Positions 41,326 to 48,533 of a DNA stretch of 48,533 bases are shown here, one piece after another. Below the pieces are notes generated by a model. The model did no database searches. It was not told where the DNA came from and worked only from the letters and a program-made list of their open reading frames with translations. This DNA comes from JBCCCJ01 sp039029315 (GTDB lineage: Bacteria > Bacteroidota > Bacteroidia > J057). The DNA lies in NCBI GenBank assembly GCA_039029315.1, contig JBCCGK010000089.1, forward strand, positions 1 through 48,533, read 5' to 3'. Numbering within the stretch: the first letter of the stretch is position 1; each line of letters opens with the position of its first letter. A program made the translations under genes and the position numbers.

Positions 41326-43731
41326 ATGAAAGTCTGTATTGCAGAGAAACCCAGCGTTGCCCGTGAGATCGCCTTCATATTGGGGGCCAAGGCCAAACGA
41401 GATGGCTATTTCGAGGGAAATGGCTATGCTGTGACCTGGACCTTCGGGCATTTTTGTATGCTCAAAAGCCCGGATGACTATCAAGCACATTGGAAGAAAT
41501 GGGACTTGAATACGCTTCCGATGTTACCAGAGAAGTTCGAAACCAAACTCATCAGTAATTCAGGGGTCAAGAAACAATTCAAGGTCATCAAACAGTTATT
41601 CAAAACGGCAGAGGTGGTCATCAATTGCGGAGATGCGGGACAGGAAGGGGAACTGATTCAGCGCTGGGTCATGAAAGAAGCCAACTATCAGGGTCCTGTC
41701 CAACGCTTATGGATTTCTTCTTTGACACCGGAAGCAATCCGAACAGGATTCCAGAATCTCAAATCCGGGCAGGAGTTTGACAAATTGTTTCATGCTGGTT
41801 TCTCACGTGCCATCGGGGACTGGCTGTTGGGGATGAATGCGACAAGGCTCTATACCCTGAAATTTGGCGGATACAAACAGCTCTTGTCCATCGGAAGGGT
41901 GCAAACCCCCACCCTCGCCATGCTGGTCAAGCGCCATCACGAGATTGCCAACTTCAAAGCAGAACCCTTCTGGGAACTGCATACCCTTTATCGGGAAGTC
42001 GATTTTCAGTGTACCAAAGGACGGTTTCAAAAGAAGGAAGAGGGGCAGGAATTATTGGAAAAAGTAACAGGAAAGCCTTTTACCATCGTTTCATCCACCC
42101 GCAAGGAAGGCAAAGAAAGTCCTCCAAGACTCTTTGACCTGACAAGCCTACAGGTCCACTGCAACAAACGATTTGGCAATTCGGCAGACAATACCCTGAA
42201 GATTGCTCAAAAGCTCTATGAGCAAAAACTGATCACCTATCCCCGGGTCGACACGACCTATTTGCCCAATGATATGTATCCCAAAGTTCCGGGGATTTTG
42301 GAGAAAATGAAGCAGTATCAGGCATTCATCCAGCCATTGTTGGGCAAAAAAATTCGAAAAAGCAGCAAATTCTTCAATGACAAAAAGGTAACGGATCACC
42401 ACGCGATCATTCCTACTGGCATAGAACGACAATTGCCTGCTCATGAGCAGCAAGTCTATGATGCCATTGCCAGGAGATTCATTGCCGCCTTTTATCCTGA
42501 TTGTCTGGTTGCCAAAACCACTGTCATCGGTGAATCGGAAGGGGTAGAGTTCAAGGCGACTGGCAAAGAAATTCTCGATCCGGGTTGGCGAGTTCTTTTT
42601 CCCAAACCTCCCAAGAAAAGCAAACAGGCTGAAGAAGCATCGGATGCAACAAAGGAAGAAGAGGAAAAGATTCTCCCTGCATTTGTTCAAGGAGAAAGCG
42701 GCCCTCACGAACCCACCCTGGTCGAAAAACAAACCCAGCCTCCCAAGACATACACAGAAGCCAGCTTGTTACGTGCGATGGAAACAGCAGGCAAAACCGT
42801 AGATGATGAAGAACTCCGAGACCTCATGAAAGCCAATGGCATCGGTCGTCCTTCCACACGTGCCAACATCATAGAAACCCTCTTCAAGCGCAATTACATC
42901 TTCCGAAAACGCAAAAAAATTCTTCCTACGGATATGGGCATACAGCTCATTGACACCATTCAAAACGAACTCCTCAAATCCGCAGAGCTCACTGGACAAT
43001 GGGAAAAACAACTTCGAGAGATAGAATCAGGCAGCTACCAGGCCAGTACCTTCATCCACAACATGAAACAAATGGTCAGCGCCCTCATTGAAGAAGTCCG
43101 GGCTTCCTCCGGCCCCAGAATCAGTAGGGGCTGGCCGGCAGGCAGCCCCAAACAGACATCAAAACCGTCCGACAGTCCATCTCCTGCTTCTTCGGCAAAA
43201 ACCAAAAAGAAATCCTCGAAAAAATCCCTTTCCGATCTCCGCTGCCCCAAATGTGGCCAAGGCAAGATTCTCTCTGGGAAAGCGGCCTATGGATGCAGTC
43301 GCTGGAAAGAAGGCTGCAGATTTATCATCGGCTTTGAGTTCAAAAACAAAAAACTCCCGGAAACACAAGTCATTCGCCTGATCGAAAAAGGGGCAACCAT
43401 CCAACTCAAAGGATTCAAAGAAAATGGCCTGCCCATCGCTGGCAAACTATACCTGAATGAACAATATGCAGTAGTATTCAAGCCTGCAAAGTCTCAGCTT
43501 GAACCAGAGAAAAAGAAATCCTCCTCCTCCTCCTCCTCTGCTTCTACACTTAGCTGCCCCAAATGCAAGAAAGGCATTGTTCTCAAGGGCAAAACCGCTT
43601 ATGGGTGCAGCCGATGGAAAGAAGGTTGTTCGTTTCGCTTTCCTTTTCAGGAGGTCAGACAGCAGATTGGAGAACGAAAGGCCACGAAAGAACTTGTTGA
43701 GGAAATTTTGCAGTCATTTTCTTCCTCGTGA
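41326..43731 (+). CDS. topB: DNA topoisomerase III
   Basis: 801 residues. A TOPRIM domain (Glu7 in AEKPSVA; DAGQEGE at 103-109) is followed by the type IA core with catalytic Tyr305 in LITYPRVDTTYLP, KVTDHHAIIPTG near 350 and GIGRPSTRANIIETL near 505. The C-terminal part carries two copies of a cysteine module (CPKCGQGKI..G...YGCSRWKEGC near 643 and CPKCKKGIVL..YGCSRWKEGC near 745), split by a Ser run encoded by a TCC microsatellite (about 43519-43539). Topoisomerase III unlinks single-stranded DNA during replication and recombination. Acid- and Ser-rich linkers (near 445 and 625) enlarge it beyond the E. coli enzyme (about 650 residues). Confidence 0.97.
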   Translation: MKVCIAEKPSVAREIAFILGAKAKRDGYFEGNGYAVTWTFGHFCMLKSPDDYQAHWKKWDLNTLPMLPEKFETKLISNSGVKKQFKVIKQLFKTAEVVINCGDAGQEGELIQRWVMKEANYQGPVQRLWISSLTPEAIRTGFQNLKSGQEFDKLFHAGFSRAIGDWLLGMNATRLYTLKFGGYKQLLSIGRVQTPTLAMLVKRHHEIANFKAEPFWELHTLYREVDFQCTKGRFQKKEEGQELLEKVTGKPFTIVSSTRKEGKESPPRLFDLTSLQVHCNKRFGNSADNTLKIAQKLYEQKLITYPRVDTTYLPNDMYPKVPGILEKMKQYQAFIQPLLGKKIRKSSKFFNDKKVTDHHAIIPTGIERQLPAHEQQVYDAIARRFIAAFYPDCLVAKTTVIGESEGVEFKATGKEILDPGWRVLFPKPPKKSKQAEEASDATKEEEEKILPAFVQGESGPHEPTLVEKQTQPPKTYTEASLLRAMETAGKTVDDEELRDLMKANGIGRPSTRANIIETLFKRNYIFRKRKKILPTDMGIQLIDTIQNELLKSAELTGQWEKQLREIESGSYQASTFIHNMKQMVSALIEEVRASSGPRISRGWPAGSPKQTSKPSDSPSPASSAKTKKKSSKKSLSDLRCPKCGQGKILSGKAAYGCSRWKEGCRFIIGFEFKNKKLPETQVIRLIEKGATIQLKGFKENGLPIAGKLYLNEQYAVVFKPAKSQLEPEKKKSSSSSSSASTLSCPKCKKGIVLKGKTAYGCSRWKEGCSFRFPFQEVRQQIGERKATKELVEEILQSFSSS

Positions 43732-43733
43732 TC

Positions 43734-43765
43734 TTGCCAGGAGTCTTCTCGTTTACATAATTTTG
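43734..43765 (+). promoter_or_regulatory. Promoter of the caspase-CHAT-MoxR operon
   Basis: TTG at 43734-43736 and TAATTTTG at 43758-43765 (exact TAnnTTTG) with 21 bp between them. It begins right behind the topB stop and would give a leader of about 70 bases to the ATG at 43845, so the downstream operon is transcribed on its own. Confidence 0.5.
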
Positions 43766-43844
43766 TCTATTTGCTTTTCAGTCCATTTATACTCAAAAAA
43801 ACAAGCTCTCATCTGGCATTTGCCTTCCTAATCTCTTGTCCAAT

Positions 43845-45929
43845 ATGATGTACGCTTTACTCGTCGGAATCAATACATATGCCTCTGAAAAGATTCGCAC
43901 CCTCCGTGGATGTCACAAGGATGTAGAGAAGATGGAAGAGTACCTCAGAAGTCGTTTTTCAGCAGAGGAATTGACCTGCAAAACCTTATTGGGCTCCAAG
44001 GCGACCAGACAAGCGATTGTATATGAATTAGGGACTGGCTTATTTTTGAACAAGGGCAGATGTGTTCTACCGACCAAGGAAGACATTGTCCTCTTCTTTT
44101 TTTGTGGACATGGTTCTCAAGAAGCTGCCCCCATAGAGTTTAGAGGGGGAAAACTGGAAACTTTTTTGTGTTATGACAGTAGAACGGCAGGACAATATGA
44201 TCTGGCAGACAAAGAGATCGCTGCCCTTCTCGCCCACATTGCAGTGAATGATCCGCACCTTGTATTGATCTTTGATTCCTGTCATTCCGGGTCGATCACT
44301 CGTAGTCTGGGCAAACAAACCATGGGACAATCACGCCTGACGCGTCCATCTGGCTCAAGCCGCCCTCTTCAAGCATTTCTTCCTGAATTTTATCCAGCGG
44401 AAGAAGGGAGAAAATCCGAGGGCTATTATGAGCGCAGGTATAGAGAACTTGGAGACAAGATGCCACAAGATGAATCCATCAGATCCTTCCCGGAATTGCA
44501 GGTTCCCAAAGCACGACATATTCTCCTCTCGGCCTGCAGTAGAGAGGAATTAGCAGTAGAGTATGATACTGGTGGCGTATTCAGCAGTGCCCTTCTAGAT
44601 GTCCTTCAATCAGAGGGAACACTCAGCTACGCCAGTCTATTTTCTAAAGTCAGGACAGTCATTCGGCATCACGCATATGATCAACATCCCCAATTTGAGA
44701 CCTATTTGGGATTCAATGCTTACGCCTCCTTTTTGCAAGATGGAATCGATGAGACGCCTCCTTCTGCTCACGTTCGATTAGGGCAGGACCAAGAATCATA
44801 TAGAAGCGCGAGAGGAGGATTCAGGCGAACGCCATGGATTCTTGATCGGGGTGCACTTCATGGCATTCCCACTGATGCGGGAAGCGAGATTCAGGTAGAG
44901 ATTGTGTTGAATGAGCGCAAGGTAGCACGCGCCAATATAATTGAAGTTCGAAGCAGGAGTTCGAAACTCCGACTTCTCGAAGGACGCCTAGATCGCAGCA
45001 TCAACACCTATTTGGGGAGAATAACCAGTCTGCCTGCTGAGCCACTCTTCCTGCAATTGCACCTCAATCATATGGACGATCAAGTCCTGGATCAATATGG
45101 GCAGATCAAAGATGCGCTTCAGGCCTTGTTGCCCCTTATCTTCGATGCACCAAAATCAGAATTCTCTCTCCTGATTGACAAGCGAGATGAATGGGACAAA
45201 TTCTTCCGCTTCAGATTGCTTGAAGTTGATCAGACAACCCAAATAGGCGCAGCGATTGGGTCAGCAGAGGTAGTCGCTGCTTATTTGTATAGTCAGGTTC
45301 TGGCTCCTGTATATCGATGGCGAATGTTTCGTCAGCTTCAAAACAACAGACCTCAGCTAGACCCTGATCAAGTTGTGTTGGAGATCCTCACCTACGAGCA
45401 GGAAGACCGGGCTGAAGTCTATCAGGATCACTGCCAACTTGTGTGCAGACAAGTACAAGAGGATGGAGAGGAATATTGGGATTCTGCCCCTTATGAACTC
45501 AGCTTGACCAATGGTACGGGGCAACGGCTGTTTGCCACTGTCTATGAATTATACCCGGCCTATGGATTCGAATCGGTAACAGACCAGACAGAAATCCCGG
45601 CTGGCCATAGAATCTTATTGCCATTTATTGAAACAGATGCAGATGGACAGGTAGTAGGCGAAACAAACAGGACATCCCAATACATTCCCGGAGACCATCA
45701 GGGTCCTTGCAGTTCCAGTACGTACAAAGTCATTCTGAGTACAGAACGAATGGATGATTTTTTTTGGCAGCAAGATGAGTTGGATCTTGAGCATGAAGAG
45801 AATTTGACAGAGGTTCTGAGAAATCCTGAAGAAGATCGCACATCAGCTGCTCCCAGGACAAAAGTTGTCTTCCATGATTGGTTCACCTTGAGGTTAGACA
45901 TGACCCTGATCAAAGAAGAAATACCGTAA
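43845..45929 (+). CDS. Caspase-family protease with DUF4384-like tail
   Basis: 694 residues. The caspase fold (1-300) has YALLVGINTY at the start, RGCHKDVEKM, catalytic His89 in FFFCGHGSQ and Cys146 in LIFDSCHSGS, then ARHILLSACS and GVFSSALLDVL typical of metacaspase p10-like parts. The middle (310-500) is mixed and unidentified. Residues 550-640 carry a beta domain (PYELSLTNGTGQRLFATVYEL) like those behind many bacterial caspases. It is not close to the four caspase-nSTAND paralogs and lacks an NTPase. The next gene, encoding a CHAT protein, starts 58 bp on, and a MoxR ATPase follows, so this protease is probably the effector of a MoxR-type ternary conflict system. The first ATG is chosen over a TTG three codons earlier. 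Confidence 0.92.
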   Translation: MMYALLVGINTYASEKIRTLRGCHKDVEKMEEYLRSRFSAEELTCKTLLGSKATRQAIVYELGTGLFLNKGRCVLPTKEDIVLFFFCGHGSQEAAPIEFRGGKLETFLCYDSRTAGQYDLADKEIAALLAHIAVNDPHLVLIFDSCHSGSITRSLGKQTMGQSRLTRPSGSSRPLQAFLPEFYPAEEGRKSEGYYERRYRELGDKMPQDESIRSFPELQVPKARHILLSACSREELAVEYDTGGVFSSALLDVLQSEGTLSYASLFSKVRTVIRHHAYDQHPQFETYLGFNAYASFLQDGIDETPPSAHVRLGQDQESYRSARGGFRRTPWILDRGALHGIPTDAGSEIQVEIVLNERKVARANIIEVRSRSSKLRLLEGRLDRSINTYLGRITSLPAEPLFLQLHLNHMDDQVLDQYGQIKDALQALLPLIFDAPKSEFSLLIDKRDEWDKFFRFRLLEVDQTTQIGAAIGSAEVVAAYLYSQVLAPVYRWRMFRQLQNNRPQLDPDQVVLEILTYEQEDRAEVYQDHCQLVCRQVQEDGEEYWDSAPYELSLTNGTGQRLFATVYELYPAYGFESVTDQTEIPAGHRILLPFIETDADGQVVGETNRTSQYIPGDHQGPCSSSTYKVILSTERMDDFFWQQDELDLEHEENLTEVLRNPEEDRTSAAPRTKVVFHDWFTLRLDMTLIKEEIP

Positions 45930-45987
45930 ATCTGATAGACAAGCTCCTTTTTCATTGTTGCGCAATGGATTTTTCCTAAATTCACCC

Positions 45988-48195
45988 ATGGCTTCTCCTG
46001 AAAGACCTGTCATATTCCTGGCCTGTGCTGATAGCACTGAGGAAGGCAAGACCTTGCCTAATCTACAACAGGAGCGGGTGCATATTGAGAATTTCTTCCA
46101 AAACCTGAATGCCTTGAAAGTCTGTGAAGTGATTTCTCATGCCCATGCCAGCGGACAGGGATTTTTTGATATTGTCACCAACTCCAGTTATCGGAACAGG
46201 ATTCAAGTCATTCATTTTGCCGGCCATGCAGATGGATCCTTCCTTCGATTTATTTCCCCAAAAGGAGAAGAAGAGAAAAAATCTGTAGAGGAGTTGTGCC
46301 AGGATCTCCAGGGCATGCCAGCCTTGAAGCTGGTTTTTCTCAATGGTTGCGCGACAAGAGAGTTTGTGAAAGGACTGTTGGATGCAGGTGTCCCAGCTGT
46401 CCTGGCCACATACCGAAAGATCAAAGATGATGATGCCCTCTCGTTCGCTCAGGCCTTTTATGAAGGCATGGTTCTGAATGCCCAATCGATCCATCATGCC
46501 TATATCAGAGCCAAGAGAGTGCTGGTGGAAGAGCATCAGGCTGAAGAAGATCTTCTGGGGATTTCGCCTGCGAAGGTGGTGGATGGTCAGGTTCAGATTC
46601 CGACAGAGGTGATATATAGAAAAAGCAAATCCCGGAAAAGACAACATGATGCACGAAGGGCAGAAAGGGAAGAGGAGCGACATGAGTTTAGCTGGAAATT
46701 GTGGCATAAGGAAGATGAGTTAGAGATTTTGAAGTGGGCCTTCCTTACACGCAAGAATTTGAGATGGGATGATGAATTGGAGCAGAAGGTCAGTCAGCGA
46801 AATGAACAACTGAAACAGGAAATTGAAGAACAAAAGCAAGAGAATAAAAAGCTAAAAGAGAAACTGGCTTCTATGATAGAGGCCGATAACATTCGAATAG
46901 CCAAACAGGACAAATTGACAGAAGAGATCGAACACATACAGGCAGAAATAAGCAGGAAGGAAGAGGCCAAAAAAGATGCACTAATCTGGAAGGAACTCAT
47001 GGATGAGCTTCTGAAAGCGGAAGAGGATCTCCGAGGAACAAGAGATAGATCTTCTGGCATGGAAAAGTTGGAGGCCATGGAACAACTAGATGCCAAAACA
47101 GAGGAAAAGAAGAAGATGGAAGCACGTGCGAGTTATCAGAAAGCCATTCAGACATTGACGGCAGTAGACAAGGAAATCGCCCCCCTTGCGCAACGAATCA
47201 CAGACATAGAGGAAGAATTAGACAAACTGTCCATGGCTGCCACCCATGAGATTCTGGAGCAAGAATTCCTGAATTTGAACTTCCAGGAACAAAAAAAGGC
47301 CTATACAGCAAAAAAAGGAGGTCGGAAGGGCTGTTATCTAAATCTGTTTCATATCCTCGGTGCGGAAGGATATGGGGTCGATCTCCTGATCAGGGTCATC
47401 AGAGAAAAGTGGAAATGGTCTTTTCTTAGGGAGCCTATTCCTCAATCTTATGTCCTCAACTTCAGAGGCCATGTGAGCGAAGACAAATTGCCGAACAAGG
47501 ACAACATCTGGCACAAAACCTATGATATACTGTTCAGCAAAAAAGGCCATAGCAATCGCAGCCCTTCCAGTGGAAAAGATGCACAAACAGTTGAAACAGA
47601 AGTTTGCAAAAAATTATATGATCTCTTGAAGATTAGTCCTGTCGTCATCCGCTGGGAACATGTTCAGGAAGCTCGCCGCTCACAAGTCTTGATCGACATT
47701 GTGAATGAATTTTGGAAAAAACTTGAGAGTAAATTTCCAAAAACCCCGCCTAAACATCGCCTATTGGTCTTTCTGCTTGATCGAGAGGAGGAAGAGGAGA
47801 TCAAGGATCTGCTGGATTATAAATATCGGGCATCTACCATGGATCAATTGGACGAGGAAGATATGAAGTACCTCCATAGCTGCAAACAACGGGCGTCCAA
47901 GCTTAGCCTTCCACATGACAAAGTATACAACAAGATAAAATACGCCGCAGCTCACACCTCCTTTTACCCGCTCCCTCTGATTGGACCTGTTGAATCCGAA
48001 GAATCCAGGAACTGGTTTGAAGATTTGTATAAAAACCCAGACGACAAACTCGACCTCCAGATCACTGAGTTGTTTGAGATCGCCTCAGAGAACAACTTCT
48101 TTGTGGAAGACAAACCAAAGCCCATAGAAAGCCTGATTCAGGACATTTGCGAAGAATTTGATTTTGACTCTAATACCCTCCTCAAACATGCATAA
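45988..48195 (+). CDS. CHAT protease / coiled coil / iSTAND-like protein
   Basis: 735 residues. A CHAT (caspase HetF-associated with TPRs) domain fills 1-215: FLACAD, His80 in HFAGHAD, Cys121 in LVFLNGCATREF, and VPAVLATYRKI. A basic segment (about 220-240) and a long coiled coil (about 285-420) follow. Residues 435-735 resemble the inactive-STAND (iSTAND) module: an LNFQEQKKAY opening, a GAEGYGVDLLIRVIRE stretch where a P-loop would be but without GK[ST], then HRLLVFLLDREEEEE as the degenerate Walker B strand. iSTAND modules are known next to MoxR-type ATPases in ternary conflict systems, with which its stop overlaps here by 8 bp. It may present the CHAT protease to the caspase as substrate or activator; that is inference. 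Confidence 0.88.
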   Translation: MASPERPVIFLACADSTEEGKTLPNLQQERVHIENFFQNLNALKVCEVISHAHASGQGFFDIVTNSSYRNRIQVIHFAGHADGSFLRFISPKGEEEKKSVEELCQDLQGMPALKLVFLNGCATREFVKGLLDAGVPAVLATYRKIKDDDALSFAQAFYEGMVLNAQSIHHAYIRAKRVLVEEHQAEEDLLGISPAKVVDGQVQIPTEVIYRKSKSRKRQHDARRAEREEERHEFSWKLWHKEDELEILKWAFLTRKNLRWDDELEQKVSQRNEQLKQEIEEQKQENKKLKEKLASMIEADNIRIAKQDKLTEEIEHIQAEISRKEEAKKDALIWKELMDELLKAEEDLRGTRDRSSGMEKLEAMEQLDAKTEEKKKMEARASYQKAIQTLTAVDKEIAPLAQRITDIEEELDKLSMAATHEILEQEFLNLNFQEQKKAYTAKKGGRKGCYLNLFHILGAEGYGVDLLIRVIREKWKWSFLREPIPQSYVLNFRGHVSEDKLPNKDNIWHKTYDILFSKKGHSNRSPSSGKDAQTVETEVCKKLYDLLKISPVVIRWEHVQEARRSQVLIDIVNEFWKKLESKFPKTPPKHRLLVFLLDREEEEEIKDLLDYKYRASTMDQLDEEDMKYLHSCKQRASKLSLPHDKVYNKIKYAAAHTSFYPLPLIGPVESEESRNWFEDLYKNPDDKLDLQITELFEIASENNFFVEDKPKPIESLIQDICEEFDFDSNTLLKHA

Positions 48196-48533
48196 ACTCC
48201 CAGATTATACCGGACAAGCGCTAACTAAGGCGGCTACTTTTGAATGGCAAGACAAAGATGGGAAGACCATTCACACCATGAAGACCATCGATGGGGAAGA
48301 CAAAGAGGTTCCTCTCAAAAAGGAGACCATTGCTGCTTATATTCCAAACACCGATATCCGGGAAGCAGTCAGGCTCACCCGAATTCTCAAACGCCCCTTA
48401 TTGCTCAAGGGAGAGCCTGGTTGTGGCAAGACTCGTCTGGCCAAAGCTGTGGCATTTGAGCTATATGGTCCCCGCTACCACAATTACTACTTTGAATGGA
48501 ATGTCAAGTCTACTTCCAAAGCCCGTGATGGAC
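48188..48533 (+). CDS. MoxR-type AAA+ ATPase, 3' end outside the window
   Basis: The first 115 residues are present. A leader of about 55 residues is followed by YIPNTDIREAVRL and the P-loop GEPGCGKTRLA (75-85), then a strand ending YYFEWNVKSTSKARDG, where the TxKxxDG stretch is typical of MoxR-like proteins that act with vWA partners. The ATG lies inside the end of the CHAT gene (8-bp overlap), so translation is coupled. A vWA or VMAP-type gene would be expected next. The call rests on the P-loop and the context only, as the Walker B and sensor parts are not visible. Confidence 0.88.
   Translation, partial: MHKLPDYTGQALTKAATFEWQDKDGKTIHTMKTIDGEDKEVPLKKETIAAYIPNTDIREAVRLTRILKRPLLLKGEPGCGKTRLAKAVAFELYGPRYHNYYFEWNVKSTSKARDG

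Noticed and set aside
43519..43539. TCC trinucleotide run in topB as a phase-variation switch
   Set aside because: The unit is three bases, so length changes keep the frame and only alter a Ser linker between two cysteine modules.
1..48533. Reverse transcriptase or template repeat of a diversity-generating retroelement
   Set aside because: No YxDD-type polymerase motif was seen in any protein, and none of the gene-free stretches matches the FGE variable blocks; if it exists it lies outside.
1..48533. CRISPR array, tRNA or rRNA genes
   Set aside because: No regularly spaced direct repeats with unique spacers and no cloverleaf or rRNA-like segment were recognised.

Overview
The window looks like a chromosomal segment of a Bacteroidota bacterium, probably a Saprospiria-like (Lewinella/Haliscomenobacter-type) lineage. 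The support is two proteins with type IX secretion sorting domains, several -7 boxes of the Bacteroidota form TAnnTTTG, weak Shine-Dalgarno signals, an ApbE/DUF4266/DUF3570 cluster, and a periplasmic-TPR hybrid sensor kinase. The genus is inference. No tRNA, rRNA, CRISPR array, transposase or integrase was seen.

Left part (1 to about 28 kb) is an accessory island of predicted immune-like or programmed-death-like genes. Four large minus-strand genes (203-3631, 14197-17703, 18045-23429, 23817-28049) share one chassis: an N-terminal caspase-fold protease with intact His and Cys, then an nSTAND ATPase and a coiled coil. Each ends in a different C-terminal module: an unidentified domain, a catalytically dead second caspase fold, about 20 beta-propeller repeats, or a beta-rich region. 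Between them lie a peptidoglycan-binding/lysozyme-like protein without signal peptide, a ribbon-helix-helix-like protein, a membrane protein with an EAD11-like adaptor domain followed by a TPR protein, an LRR-Roc-COR GTPase that also ends in an EAD11-like domain and is overlapped by an FGE-like (C-type-lectin-fold) gene, a second FGE-like gene, and a small ORF. A 120-bp double-hairpin repeat separates these cassettes and supplies the stop codon of three genes. The two FGE-like genes differ in a C-terminal 25-codon block in the way expected for variable regions of a diversity-generating retroelement; no reverse transcriptase lies in the window.

Middle part (28 to 44 kb) is more ordinary: a Tat-exported enolase-superfamily protein, a secreted T9SS esterase, a hybrid histidine kinase, the ApbE/DUF4266/DUF3570 operon, a secreted T9SS protein of unknown function, a membrane-anchored LuxR-like regulator, an aldo/keto reductase of the YghZ/Gpr type, a gene broken by an in-frame TGA, an alpha/beta hydrolase, a His-rich metal-binding lipoprotein and topoisomerase III. 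A 165-bp MITE-like element with 13-bp terminal inverted repeats lies at 36945-37109; a second, truncated copy in opposite orientation begins the window.

Right edge (43.7 kb to end) holds a second conflict-type operon behind a good Bacteroidota promoter: a stand-alone caspase-family protease, a CHAT-coiled coil-iSTAND-like protein, and the start of a MoxR-type AAA+ ATPase cut by the window end. This matches the known ternary MoxR-based conflict systems, so a vWA-type partner would be expected just beyond the edge. The overall picture, which is inference, is a sense-and-self-destroy network: variable or modular sensors (propellers, lectin-like FGE domains, TPR, LRR) linked by STAND/Roc/MoxR NTPase switches and EAD adaptors to caspase and CHAT proteases and perhaps a cell-wall hydrolase.
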